Source of the DNA: Bacteroides pyogenes DSM 20611 = JCM 6294
Lineage (GTDB): Bacteria; Bacteroidota; Bacteroidia; Bacteroidales; Bacteroidaceae
Reading direction: 5' to 3'
Length of the DNA: 54,252 bases
NCBI RefSeq assembly: GCF_000428105.1
Contig: NZ_ATZH01000030.1
Location: forward strand, 1 to 54,252
Part shown: positions 24,949 to 34,800 of the stretch, piece by piece
How positions within the stretch are numbered: position 1 is the first letter of the stretch
Layout: every line of letters starts with the position of its first letter
Notes under the pieces: generated by a model
Seen by the model: only the letters and a program-made list of their open reading frames with translations
What the model was told of the DNA's origin: nothing
The model's database searches: none
Position numbers and translations under genes: made by a program

Positions 24949-26112
24949 TTATTCAACGATAACTACGCGATTCAATACAGCTTCCTTGAAACGATTATTT
25001 GTATCACCTTCAGCTCTCTTCACAAGGCGATCTGCAGGTATACCATATTTTTCAACCAACAAATTATATACATAATCTGCACGTTTTTCACTCAACTTCT
25101 GATTCCAAGCCTTCGTACCGGTATCTTTATCGGCAGAACCAATCAAAGTAAATGTTTTGTTGGTATCAGCTTTCATAATGTGGGTAGCATAGTAATCCAA
25201 ATTAGTCAATTCTTTAGAATCCAATTTAGCTTTACCAATTTCGAAGAACAGAGCCAAAGGAGCAGTGATAACTTCAGTTACAGTCTCCGGTTGACGATTT
25301 CTGGCTGCTATCAACTCATCTGACAATTGTTGATTATCAGCTCTCAATTTATCGTTCTGTGCGCGCAAATCATTAATGCGGTCATTGTAAGAACTGAAGT
25401 CTACCGGTTCCGGCATAGTTACACGATTGAAACCGGTCTTGCCAAGTTTGAAGTTCAATCCTAATGTTACAGAAGACATACCTTCAACTTTCGCGCCACC
25501 AACAACTCCGTCAAGTCTTTGGTTAACAAGCATCTGACGTCCTTCCAAAGTCAAATCCACACGTTTACCCAAACGGAATGTGTTCAAAATACCGACAAAT
25601 GCGGCAAGTTCATTATCTTCATGACCGTTGCCTTTAGCTTGTACCCAACCGAAGCCTCCATAAGGAATAAAATTCCATACACGCTTAGAGTTATATCCCA
25701 ACATGACATTGGAAAGATTCCACAGATAATCGGCATGAACAGTTATTACATCAAATTTCTTCTTCGTATAATCTTTCTCCATTCCGTCAGCAAAAGGAGC
25801 ACCGGGTCTTGTTGCGCCTTTTACTTTAAGTCCGGCGTATTGTAAACGAACTCCAGACCATGGAGTAATCCATTTACCGATAGAAACATCGAGCGCAGGC
25901 GCCAAGCGTTTACCAAAGTCGGCTTTGCTATCTTCTTCACCTTCGTAGATGTTGACTCCACCTCCTACACTAAAAAACCAATTGTCAAAAGTCTTATTAG
26001 TCTCATACGGACCACGCAAGATTTTGCCATCGGCATCACGATTTTCTTTCTGTTGTGCCACGGCACAAACACTCATAAAAATCAGAACTGCTGTAATAAA
26101 TCTCTTTTTCAT
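24949..26112 (-). CDS. OmpA-family outer membrane protein
   Basis: 387 residues: signal peptide (1-19, ending V-A-Q), N-terminal beta-barrel-like part (about 40-220, with a run of repeated W/G strands), a short coiled coil (about 228-262, N-D-R-I-N-D-L-R-A-Q-N-D-K-L-R-A-D-N), and the OmpA peptidoglycan-binding domain (about 275-387, F-F-E-I-G-K-A-K-L and L-S-E-K-R-A-D-Y-V). It anchors the outer membrane to peptidoglycan; such proteins are abundant in Bacteroides. The second FecR/sigma pair lies 148 bp upstream on the same strand. Confidence 0.93.
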   Translation of the reverse strand: MKKRFITAVLIFMSVCAVAQQKENRDADGKILRGPYETNKTFDNWFFSVGGGVNIYEGEEDSKADFGKRLAPALDVSIGKWITPWSGVRLQYAGLKVKGATRPGAPFADGMEKDYTKKKFDVITVHADYLWNLSNVMLGYNSKRVWNFIPYGGFGWVQAKGNGHEDNELAAFVGILNTFRLGKRVDLTLEGRQMLVNQRLDGVVGGAKVEGMSSVTLGLNFKLGKTGFNRVTMPEPVDFSSYNDRINDLRAQNDKLRADNQQLSDELIAARNRQPETVTEVITAPLALFFEIGKAKLDSKELTNLDYYATHIMKADTNKTFTLIGSADKDTGTKAWNQKLSEKRADYVYNLLVEKYGIPADRLVKRAEGDTNNRFKEAVLNRVVIVE

Positions 26113-26260
26113 CGTCTTAATTATTTAAATTAATTAATTGCTATCTCTTCATAGCACTTACACTCTAAAGAGAAGCTTTGGTTCTTTTTTTACCAAAGAA
26201 ACAAAAAAAAAACATATTTTGTTTGCAAAAAGTTTCTTTTTCTGTAATTAAAGGAATTTT

Positions 26261-27085
26261 TCACAATAAAACAACCTCTTTCCCGCGAATTTCGTAAGAT
26301 ATTCCCAAAGATCCGAATACTCTCTTTAAAGTTTCATCCAAATTTCTCGTATAAATAAGGCCGCTATAAAACAATCCTTCACATTTCTCACGTCCTATCA
26401 CCTTAATATGGAATATTTCTTCAATATCCGCCACTACATTTATTAACGGATCATTTTCATAACCCAGAATTTTCCGAAGCTTTATTTCTTTTTCAACGAC
26501 CCCCATCTCTTTCTCGTCGCAATGCACGCTTTCACCTGCCGCTAATGCCGTCACTCCAACAGGAGTCTCTAGTTTTACACACCCCTCTTTGCAACTGACG
26601 GTTATTTCATATTCTTTTTGATCTATCCAAAATTTAGTTCCCAACACAGACACATTACCCGCTTGTGTGCGAACTACAAAAGTTTTACCGGGAATCACAC
26701 TAAAGAAAGCCTTACCCGTTAAATGCAAACTTCGATTCCAAAGCCATCCGATTCTATTGAAAGATAACATTGAGTTTTCCATCATTTGCACGCGACTCCC
26801 ATCCGGCAATTCGCATTCCACCATCATTGTGCCCGTAGATTGTTTTTCTTCGGACAGAAAATAAGCGCCTATCCCCAAAAGAATAGCAAACATTGCCGCA
26901 GCGCTCCAATATAGCATGTTTTTACGAAACAATCTATTTTTCTTCTCAGTCTGAGTCAAACGGCTCTCTTGACGCAGCTTCTTTAAAGTCTCGCCTACTT
27001 CGACTTTACGTGTAAATACCGAGTCGATTAAAGGCAGCTTTCCTTCTTCCAAATATTTTTCTAATATTTCTTTCCAATCCTTCAT
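26261..27085 (-). CDS. FecR-family anti-sigma regulator (second copy)
   Basis: 274 residues: cytoplasmic part (1-about 60), membrane helix (about 61-80, Y-W-S-A-A-A-M-F-A-I-L-L-G-I-G), FecR domain (about 90-190, L-P-D-G-S-R-V and L-T-G-K-A-F-F-S-V) and a C-terminal DUF4974-like part (about 205-274). I chose the ATG at 27085; the frame reaches a GTG at 27097. It follows its presumed sigma factor by 35 bp. Unlike the first pair, no TonB receptor follows; the next gene is an OmpA-family protein without an STN domain, so the surface signal is unclear. Confidence 0.88.
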   Translation of the reverse strand: MKDWKEILEKYLEEGKLPLIDSVFTRKVEVGETLKKLRQESRLTQTEKKNRLFRKNMLYWSAAAMFAILLGIGAYFLSEEKQSTGTMMVECELPDGSRVQMMENSMLSFNRIGWLWNRSLHLTGKAFFSVIPGKTFVVRTQAGNVSVLGTKFWIDQKEYEITVSCKEGCVKLETPVGVTALAAGESVHCDEKEMGVVEKEIKLRKILGYENDPLINVVADIEEIFHIKVIGREKCEGLFYSGLIYTRNLDETLKRVFGSLGISYEIRGKEVVLL

Positions 27086-27120
27086 TTCATTCAACACAAT
27101 AAAGCAATCGCTAACTTTAA

Positions 27121-27699
27121 TTACAACAATGGGACCAAACGTCCTCTCAACCTGGATATTGCCATATAAGCAGTATTATAAACAGTGCGAGAAGTCAATC
27201 CCATCACCTCAGCAATTTCATCGGAGCTAAGCCCTTTGTAATATTTCAAATACAAAACTTCGCGCTGTTGCTTAGTCAGACTATTAAGTTCTTTTTGCAG
27301 AAAGTTCAGCTGTTCTTTTTTCATTTCCGACCGAACAATAGCAGTTTCTACATCTATCTCCAAATCAAATCTATATTCACTCGTTTCCACCTCTTCCAAC
27401 GACCTGAAAGTTCCGTTATGATCCTTCTTCAGTTCATTGATTAGAATACGTTTCAAGGAAATACAAAGATAAGCAGTAATTGACTTTGGCACAGAACAAG
27501 TCTTTCTCTTTTCAAAGATGTATACAAATAACGTTTGTATAGCCTCTGTTACCAGATCATCATCACCGGCTATCTTCATACCATATCCATAAAGCCAATC
27601 TGCATTCTGTTCATAAAGCTGCCTGAAAGCATCTTCATCTCCTTTCTGAATTTTCCTCCAGAATGCCGCATTCGTATTATTGATAGTATCTCCCGCCAT
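27121..27699 (-). CDS. ECF-type RNA polymerase sigma-70 factor (second copy)
   Basis: 192 residues with region 2 (about 22-90, F-R-Q-L-Y-E-Q-N-A-D-W-L-Y-G-Y) and region 4 (about 135-188, L-T-K-Q-Q-R-E-V-L-Y-L-K-Y-Y-K-G-L-S-S-D-E and S-R-T-V-Y-N). It directs polymerase to a small set of promoters and is probably held by the FecR protein encoded just behind it. It starts 63 bp after prfC ends, on the same strand. Confidence 0.9.
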   Translation of the reverse strand: MAGDTINNTNAAFWRKIQKGDEDAFRQLYEQNADWLYGYGMKIAGDDDLVTEAIQTLFVYIFEKRKTCSVPKSITAYLCISLKRILINELKKDHNGTFRSLEEVETSEYRFDLEIDVETAIVRSEMKKEQLNFLQKELNSLTKQQREVLYLKYYKGLSSDEIAEVMGLTSRTVYNTAYMAISRLRGRLVPLL

Positions 27700-27762
27700 T
27701 AATATCAGAAATAAAAAGTCCTTTTTTACCGGAATAATTCGTTAAAATACTCAAATCAGAAA

Positions 27763-29337
27763 TCAAAACTCACTTGTAAAGTGAAACTTTATATGCTTAA
27801 AATCTATTTGTGCCATTTGAAGCACATAAGATGAATCGGCCAAAAAGACGTCGCGCCCTTCACGATCTTTCGCCATATATTGATATTTGCGTTTTTTAAA
27901 AGCTTCCAACTCTTCGATATCATCGCTTTCCACCCAGCAGGCTTTATAAAGACTTACCGGCTCCCAGCGGCAAGAAGCGTTGTATTCATTCAACAAACGG
28001 TACTGTATTACTTCAAATTGCAATTGCCCTACCGTACCGATAATCTTACGTCCGTTAAACTGATTGACAAAAAGCTGAGCCACCCCTTCGTCCATCAATT
28101 GATCAATCCCCTTCGCCAGCTGTTTCTGTTTCATCGGATCGGCATTTTCGATATACTTAAACATTTCCGGAGAGAAGCTGGGCAGTCCGCGGAAATGAAG
28201 CAATTCGCCTTCAGTCAGCGTATCGCCGATTTTAAAGGTTCCGTTATCCGGCAATCCGATAATATCTCCCGCATAAGCTTCGTCGATTGTGGTTTTGCGC
28301 TGTGCCATAAATTGCGTCGGCGACGAAAAACGCATGCTTTTCCCATGACGTACATGAAGATAAGGCGCATTGCGAACAAATTTGCCTGAACATACTTTGC
28401 AAAAAGCTACACACGAGCGGTGATTCGGGTCGATATTCGCCGTAATTTTAAAGATAAATCCGGTAAATTTGTGTTCTTCCGGTTTCACTTCACGCTCTTC
28501 CGCCTGCACAGGACGGGGGCTTGGAGCTATTTCTACAAAACAGTTCAGCAACTCCTGTACTCCAAAATTATTCAATGCCGAACCAAAAAAAACCGGTGCG
28601 CAATGACCTTCCAGATATGTCTCCACATCGAATTCCGGATAAACGCCTTCAATCAGTTCCAAGTCACTCCTCAGCTTATCTGCCAATGGCTTGCCAATCT
28701 GCCCGTCCAGCTCTTCGGTATTTATATCGATTTCCACTTTTTCCGTCACTATCTGCTTCGACGGTTGATATAAATCAAGCTTTTGCTCATATATATTGTA
28801 TACTCCTTTAAAGCGAGGGCCTTGTTCGATAGGCCACGATAATGGCCGAACCTGAATCATAAGTTCTTCTTCCAGCTCATCAAGCAAGTCGAAAGGATCT
28901 TTTCCTTCACGGTCCATCTTGTTGACAAAAATGATGACCGGCGTATTCCGCATACGGCAAACTTCCATCAATTTTCTTGTCTGTGTTTCCACACCTTTTG
29001 CGCCGTCGACCACAATGATTACGCTGTCTACGGCAGTAAGCGTACGATACGTATCTTCCGCAAAATCCTGGTGTCCCGGTGTATCGAGAATGTTAATCTT
29101 ATAATCCCGATAGTCGAACTCCATAACAGAAGTAGTAACCGAAATTCCACGCTGTTTTTCAATCTCCATCCAGTCGGAAGTCGCAGTCTTCTTAATTTTA
29201 TTACTCTTTACCGCACCGGCAACCTGAATCTGTCCGCCAAAAAGCAACAGTTTCTCGGTCAAAGAAGTTTTTCCCGCATCGGGATGGGCAATAATGGCGA
29301 ACGTTCGCCGCCTTTGTATTTCTGAATTGTCAACCAT
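27763..29337 (-). CDS. prfC: Peptide chain release factor 3
   Basis: 524 residues. GTPase domain with P-loop H-P-D-A-G-K-T-S (about 18-25), switch [10 protein letters not shown] with the catalytic His intact, and N-K-M-D-R-E-G; then a beta-barrel domain II and the RF3-specific C-terminal domain ([12 protein letters not shown] near the end). RF3 removes RF1/RF2 from the ribosome after termination. The intact His contrasts with the EF-G paralogue at 8077. It lies 49 bp after rfbD in the same orientation. Confidence 0.96.
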   Translation of the reverse strand: MVDNSEIQRRRTFAIIAHPDAGKTSLTEKLLLFGGQIQVAGAVKSNKIKKTATSDWMEIEKQRGISVTTSVMEFDYRDYKINILDTPGHQDFAEDTYRTLTAVDSVIIVVDGAKGVETQTRKLMEVCRMRNTPVIIFVNKMDREGKDPFDLLDELEEELMIQVRPLSWPIEQGPRFKGVYNIYEQKLDLYQPSKQIVTEKVEIDINTEELDGQIGKPLADKLRSDLELIEGVYPEFDVETYLEGHCAPVFFGSALNNFGVQELLNCFVEIAPSPRPVQAEEREVKPEEHKFTGFIFKITANIDPNHRSCVAFCKVCSGKFVRNAPYLHVRHGKSMRFSSPTQFMAQRKTTIDEAYAGDIIGLPDNGTFKIGDTLTEGELLHFRGLPSFSPEMFKYIENADPMKQKQLAKGIDQLMDEGVAQLFVNQFNGRKIIGTVGQLQFEVIQYRLLNEYNASCRWEPVSLYKACWVESDDIEELEAFKKRKYQYMAKDREGRDVFLADSSYVLQMAQIDFKHIKFHFTSEF

Positions 29338-29386
29338 ATTTATAAAATGGACATTAAGAATGTAAGTACACTTTGGGTAACCTTAT

Positions 29387-30253
29387 TCATTCCTGTTTTC
29401 TCAAATTTAAAGATTCCATACAAACCCTGAGGCTGTCCTCCCAATGAGGAATCTCAAGATGAAACGTCTCTTTTATTTTTGTCTTATCAAGCACTGAATA
29501 ATAAGGGCGATTTGCTTTTGAGTCATATTCTTCCGTATGCAAAGGTTTCACTTTACAGGAGGTTATGCCTGCCAATCGGTGAATTTTCAATGCGAAATCG
29601 TACCATGAGCAAACTCCTTCATTGCTGAAGTGGTAGACTCCTCTGACTATACCTCTATTTATAATAGAATAAATAGCCCGTGCCAAATCTTTGGCATAAG
29701 TAGGTGTTCCGATCTGATCGAACACTACCCTCAACTCTTCACGTTCTTTCCCTAATCGGATCATCGTTTTCACAAAATTACTCCCATAGACAGAATAAAG
29801 CCATGCAGTGCGAATCACTACCGCATCTTCACAATGCCGCATAACCTCTTTTTCTCCTTCCAATTTGCTAAACCCGTATACAGAAACCGGAGAAGGCATA
29901 CACTTTTCCGTATAAGGAATATGCGAAACGCCGTCGAATACATAATCCGTAGAAATATGAATCATCCCGGCATTAACAATCTTGGCAGCCCGTGCCAAGA
30001 TTCCCGGAGCTACAGCATTCAATTGCCAGGCAAGTTCTTTCTCATCCTCCGCCCTATCCACTGCCGTGTAAGCGGCACAATTCACAATCAGTTCGATTTC
30101 CTTTCCGGAAACATACTTCCGTACAGACTCTTCATTACAGACATCCAGTTCCTGTACATCCGTAAAGTAATAAATATGTTGCCGATTTTCATGTGCCAAA
30201 GCTTGCATTTCGTTTCCAAGCTGTCCCTTGGCACCTGTTACTAAGATTCTCAT
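29387..30253 (-). CDS. rfbD: dTDP-4-dehydrorhamnose reductase
   Basis: 288 residues of the extended short-chain dehydrogenase family (RmlD). The N-terminal NAD(P)-binding motif G-A-K-G-Q-L-G-N-E-M is at 7-16, N-C-A-A-Y-T-A-V-D-R-A-E-D-E at about 59-72 and the catalytic S-T-D-Y-V-F-D-G / Y-G-F-S-K-L-E-G-E at about 100-133. It makes dTDP-L-rhamnose for surface polysaccharides. The usual partner genes rfbA-C are not adjacent. Its ATG immediately follows the stop codon of the DUF4924 gene, so these two are translationally coupled. Confidence 0.92.
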   Translation of the reverse strand: MRILVTGAKGQLGNEMQALAHENRQHIYYFTDVQELDVCNEESVRKYVSGKEIELIVNCAAYTAVDRAEDEKELAWQLNAVAPGILARAAKIVNAGMIHISTDYVFDGVSHIPYTEKCMPSPVSVYGFSKLEGEKEVMRHCEDAVVIRTAWLYSVYGSNFVKTMIRLGKEREELRVVFDQIGTPTYAKDLARAIYSIINRGIVRGVYHFSNEGVCSWYDFALKIHRLAGITSCKVKPLHTEEYDSKANRPYYSVLDKTKIKETFHLEIPHWEDSLRVCMESLNLRKQE

Positions 30254-30799
30254 TTACTCCGCTAATTTTAATTCGCCTTTGCTGTCTTTATCATAATAAT
30301 TTGCCAGCATGGAAAGGAAACTGCTGATCGCTTCAATCGCTTTCAAAGTTTCCTCACTGATGGCTTTCTTTTGCAGACGAAGCAATAATACTCCATACAA
30401 CGCTTCGAAACAAGTTTCCAATTCAGGCTCATCTTTTTTCCCGCTTTTGTTACGCAATTCTATAACAAATGGCAAGGCTTTGAAATAAGCGGCGTTATAA
30501 AAAGGGTATTGAGACGAAGCGAGCAATGTGTTATGAAGATCCGTCAAATTAATAACAACATTCTTGTTAATCTGAAGATGCCCTTTGTCTCTCACCCCCT
30601 CCTCCCTCATCATAGTGATAAGGTTCCGATACCATTCCGTCATTTCAGCCCGTTGCTCCTCCGGGTAGCGAGCAATGATATTGGCAGCCAATCCATCGAG
30701 TTCACAATCATAGGCACGAATCAAATCTTCTTCCTGCCACATATATATAAGATATTCCGCAATGTTTTTTTCCTTCAGTTGCTGTGCTATCCGATTCAT
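30254..30799 (-). CDS. DUF4924-family protein
   Basis: 181 residues, mostly alpha-helical and acidic, with the characteristic N-terminus I-A-Q-Q-L-K-E-K-N-I-A-E-Y-L-I-Y-M-W-Q-E-E-D-L-I-R and the later R-N-L-I-T-M-M-R-E-E-G. This is the Bacteroidales family DUF4924, of unknown function. No signal peptide, so cytoplasmic. It sits 12 bp after the LysE-like gene and directly ahead of rfbD and prfC; a four-gene operon is likely. Confidence 0.8.
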   Translation of the reverse strand: MNRIAQQLKEKNIAEYLIYMWQEEDLIRAYDCELDGLAANIIARYPEEQRAEMTEWYRNLITMMREEGVRDKGHLQINKNVVINLTDLHNTLLASSQYPFYNAAYFKALPFVIELRNKSGKKDEPELETCFEALYGVLLLRLQKKAISEETLKAIEAISSFLSMLANYYDKDSKGELKLAE

Positions 30800-30811
30800 A
30801 CGTCTTCCTTT

Positions 30812-31465
30812 TTAATAAAGCGACTCTCCAAGCAATGTATAAATTAACCCTGCGACCGAGGCCAGTATCACGACACCGCCAATCACACGATTCAAAATCC
30901 AGATGCCACGCAAATTAAACTTCGTACGCACTTTATTTACAAAAAAAGTGATTCCAAACCACCACACCAATGCCCCCAAAACAATAGCAACATATCCCGT
31001 GATCTCTTCAAATACCAATACTCCCGGTTGTACAAAAGCAAAGCGGGCAAAAAGTCCGATAAAAAGAAGAATAATCAAAGGATTGGAGAGAGTGACGAAA
31101 AAAGCGGTAATAAAATTATGAAAGTAAGAACCTTTGTTTGACGAAGCCGGTCGAATGGAATGCACAGGATTGCTCCGAAAAGTGTAAATTCCAAAAATAA
31201 GCAACATAATGCTGCCTAATAGCTGTAAGTAAAATATATTCTTATTAATGTAATCGAAAACAAAACTCATACCATAGCCTGTAAGCAACGCGTAAGCAAT
31301 ATCGCTCAACGAAGCTCCTAAGCCGGTCACAAATCCGTACCAACGTCCTTTGTTCAGCGTACGCTGGATGCAAAGAACCCCTACCGGGCCTAAAGGTGCG
31401 GACACTACAATGCCTATGATAAAGCCTTTAATTAAAATATCAAATATAGTTTCCAACTGAATCAT
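30812..31465 (-). CDS. LysE-family amino acid exporter
   Basis: 217 residues with about six membrane helices and the family motif near the N-terminus (F-I-I-G-I-V-V-S-A-P-L-G-P-V-G). LysE-type proteins export amino acids or similar small metabolites; the substrate cannot be told from sequence. It is the first gene of the unit running towards prfC and is separated from the divergent purL gene by a gap full of inverted repeats. Confidence 0.88.
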   Translation of the reverse strand: MIQLETIFDILIKGFIIGIVVSAPLGPVGVLCIQRTLNKGRWYGFVTGLGASLSDIAYALLTGYGMSFVFDYINKNIFYLQLLGSIMLLIFGIYTFRSNPVHSIRPASSNKGSYFHNFITAFFVTLSNPLIILLFIGLFARFAFVQPGVLVFEEITGYVAIVLGALVWWFGITFFVNKVRTKFNLRGIWILNRVIGGVVILASVAGLIYTLLGESLY

Positions 31466-31823
31466 GCGGCAAATATCGCACTTTTTTATGAGAAGAAGCT
31501 AGTATATTAACGTTTTTTCGGAACATACGCTTTGCATGTTCCTCGAATCCATACGAATATTATCCTCGAATGCTTTTACAGTCTAGAACTTTTATAATAA
31601 AACTTGTTCGTCTTTCGTCTGCGTTTTATCCGTCTGCCGTTCGATAGACGAATAAAACACAGACGAAAAACGAATGAAACACGGGCGGCAGACGAATAAC
31701 TTTTTAAACAGAAAGTAAAGTGTTTAGCATATTTCCTCTTATTTTTCACCATCGTATCCGGGCGGAACAACAAAGTTTACATTCCCTTTAAATGATGATG
31801 TTCTTTTTATGAGTATTTTCTTC
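31466..31823. other. Palindrome-rich gap between lysE-like and purL genes
   Basis: No gene seen. It holds an inverted repeat GGAACAT / ATGTTCC (31520-31526 and 31536-31542), two copies of TCCTCGAAT 22 bases apart (near 31540 and 31562), and the complex inverted repeat at 31606-31699. The 65-codon minus-strand frame across it (31576-31773) lacks protein-like features. Confidence 0.55.
31606..31699. repeat. Nested inverted repeat built from TTCGTCTG motifs
   Basis: The arm at 31613-31629 (TTTCGTCTGCGTTTTAT) pairs with 31652-31668 with one mismatch. CGTCT (31631-31635) and AGACG (31646-31650) pair inside. Further copies of the motif flank it: GTTCGTCT at 31606 and GCAGACGAATAAC ending near 31699. 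The layout resembles a REP-type or miniature mobile palindrome. No T-tail, so not a simple terminator. Confidence 0.75.
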
Positions 31824-31851
31824 TTGCCACCGCCGATTTTATTTATCTTTG
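31824..31851 (+). promoter_or_regulatory. Promoter of purL
   Basis: TTG at 31824-31826 and TATCTTTG at 31844-31851 followed by C; the 17-base gap is shorter than usual. Transcription would start near 31858, about 27 bases before the ATG at 31885, which rules out the in-frame ATG at 31849 as the start. Confidence 0.6.
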
Positions 31852-31884
31852 CACCACAGAAAAAACGTAAAATCTAAAATACAC

Positions 31885-34800
31885 ATGATTCTTTTTTTCA
31901 GAACCCCTTCCAAGAGCATGATTGCCGTAGAGAGCAATCACCGGCTCACTCCCGATGAAAGTGATAAACTCTGCTGGCTTTTTGGCGAAGCTGTGATGGA
32001 GAACGAAGAAAAACAAGATGGATATTTTGTTGGTCCCCGACGTGAAATGATTACTCCCTGGAGTACGAATGCCGTAGAGATTACCCAAAACATGGGTATT
32101 GAAGGAATCGTCCGCATTGAAGAGTTTTTCCCCGTGAAAGACGAGAAAGCCGATTACGACCCAATGCTACAGCGCATGTATAAAGGCCTGGATCAGCAAA
32201 TATTTACGACCAATCGTCAGCCGGAGCCAATCTATTATATCGATGATCTGGAGGCCTACAATGAGAAAGAAGGCTTGGCGCTCTCGAAAGAGGAAATGGA
32301 ATATTTGAAGAAAGTGGAAAAAGACCTCGGACGAAAGCTGACCGATTCCGAAGTTTTCGGATTCGCACAAATCAATTCCGAACATTGCCGCCACAAGATA
32401 TTCGGAGGAACGTTCATCATCGACGGAGTAGAACAGGAATCTTCGCTGTTCCAAATGATTAAAAAGACCACTCAGGAAAATCCGAACAAGATTATCTCGG
32501 CTTACAAAGATAATGTGGCCTTTGCCGAAGGTCCGATAGTGGAACAATTCGCTCCCGCCGACCACTCCAAACCCGATTTTTTCCAAATCAAAGATATTAA
32601 AAGCGTAATTTCGCTGAAGGCCGAAACACACAACTTCCCCACAACGGTAGAACCTTTCAACGGCGCTTCCACAGGTACCGGAGGCGAAATACGCGACCGT
32701 ATGGCCGGAGGCAAAGGTTCATGGCCCATTGCGGGGACTGCCGTTTATATGACTTCTTACCCTCGCACGGATGAAGAGCGCCCTTGGGAAGAGATACTGC
32801 CGGTACGCAAATGGCTGTACCAAACTCCCGAACAGATTCTGATCAAAGCCTCTAACGGTGCGTCGGACTTCGGAAACAAATTCGGGCAACCGCTCATCTG
32901 CGGTTCGGTACTTACATTCGAACATACCGAGAACAACGAGGTTTACGGCTATGACAAAGTCATTATGCTGGCCGGAGGCGTAGGTTACGGCACACAGCGC
33001 GACTGCCTGAAAGGCTCGCCCGAAGCGGGAAATAAAATCGTTGTGATCGGCGGCGACAACTATCGCATCGGACTGGGCGGAGGCTCCGTTTCTTCGGTCG
33101 ATACAGGACGATACAGCAGCGGTATCGAGCTGAATGCCGTGCAGCGCGCCAACGCCGAAATGCAAAAACGTGCCAACAACGTGGTGCGCTCTCTTTGCGA
33201 AGAAGAAACAAACCCGATTGTTTCTATTCACGACCACGGTTCGGCAGGGCACGTAAACTGTTTGTCGGAGCTGGTGGAAGAGTGCGGCGGACTAATCGAC
33301 ATGAGCAAACTGCCCATCGGTGACAAAACTTTGTCGGCCAAAGAGATTATAGCCAATGAAAGTCAGGAACGAATGGGACTGCTCATCAAAGAGGAAGCAC
33401 TCGAACACGTGCGTAAAATAGCCGAACGCGAACGTGCTCCGATGTATGTGGTGGGCGAAACCACCGGCGATCACCGCTTCGCTTTCCAACAAGCCGACGG
33501 TGTGCGCCCCTTCGACTTGGCGGTAGACCAGATGTTCGGTTCGTCGCCCAAGACATATATGGTAGACAAAACAGTGGAACGTACTTATAAAGCGCCGGAA
33601 TACAATGCAGCCAAACTGCACGAATACCTCACCAATGTGCTTCAATTAGAAGCGGTAGCCTGCAAAGACTGGCTGACTAATAAAGTAGACCGTTCGGTGA
33701 CGGGGAAAGTCGCCCGCCAGCAATGCCAGGGAGAGCTTCAATTGCCGTTGAGCGACTGCGGCGTGGTAGCTCTTGACTACCGCGGCGAAAAAGGGATCGC
33801 CACCTCTATCGGGCACGCTCCGCAAGCAGCATTGGCAGATCCGGCGGCGGGTTCGGTTCTTTCCGTATCCGAAGCGCTCACAAACCTCGTATGGGCGCCG
33901 ATGGCGGAAGGCATGGACAGCATTTCCCTCTCGGCCAACTGGATGTGGCCCTGCCGTTCGCAGGAAGGCGAAGATACTCGTCTGTACACAGCCGTGAAAG
34001 CGTTGAGCGATTTCTGCTGCGCTCTGCAAATCAACGTGCCCACCGGAAAAGACTCGCTTTCGATGACTCAGAAGTACCCCGACGGAGAAAAAGTCATTTC
34101 TCCGGGAACCGTAATTGTTTCCGCCGGAGGCGAAGTGTCGGATGTAAAAAAAGTGGTATCTCCCGTATTGGTAAACGATGCGAAGACCACTTTGTATCAT
34201 ATCGACTTCAGCTTCGACGAGCTGAAACTCGGCGGTTCGGCATTCGCCCAATCGTTGGGAAAAATCGGTGATAACGTACCTTCCGTACAAGACGCCGAAT
34301 ATTTCCGCGACGCATTCCTTGCCATACAGAAACTGATTGACAGAAAACTGATTCTGGCAGGACACGACATATCTGCCGGCGGTCTCATTACCACATTGCT
34401 CGAAATGTGTTTCGCCAACACCGAAGGCGGTATGGAAATCGACCTCGACAGACTGAAAGAGGCAGACATCGTGAAAATTTTGTTTGCCGAGAATCCGGGT
34501 GTTGTCATCCAAGTGAGCGACAAACACAAGGAGGAAGTGAAAAAAACATTAGAAGAAGCGGGCGTAGGTTTCGTGAAGTTGGGCAAACCGACAGATGAAC
34601 GGCATATACTCGTATCAAAAGACGGTGCGACTTACCAGTTTGGCATCGATTATATGAGAGACGTATGGTATACTTCTTCCTATCTGCTCGACCGGAAACA
34701 GTCGATGAACGGTTGTGCTAAAAAACGCTTCGAAAATTACAAGATGCAGCCCGTAGAATTTGCGTTTATGCCGGAGTTCAAAGGCAAGCTTTCTCAATAC

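Noticed and set aside
31576..31773. A 65-codon minus-strand frame in the lysE-purL gap
   Set aside because: It reads through the palindrome-rich region, is very basic and has no start signal; best explained by the repeat sequence.
33646..34527. Long minus-strand reading frame inside purL, and similar ones opposite EF-G2, fmt, recQ and leuC
   Set aside because: They are shadows of strongly coding genes on the other strand; their residue composition shows no family motifs.
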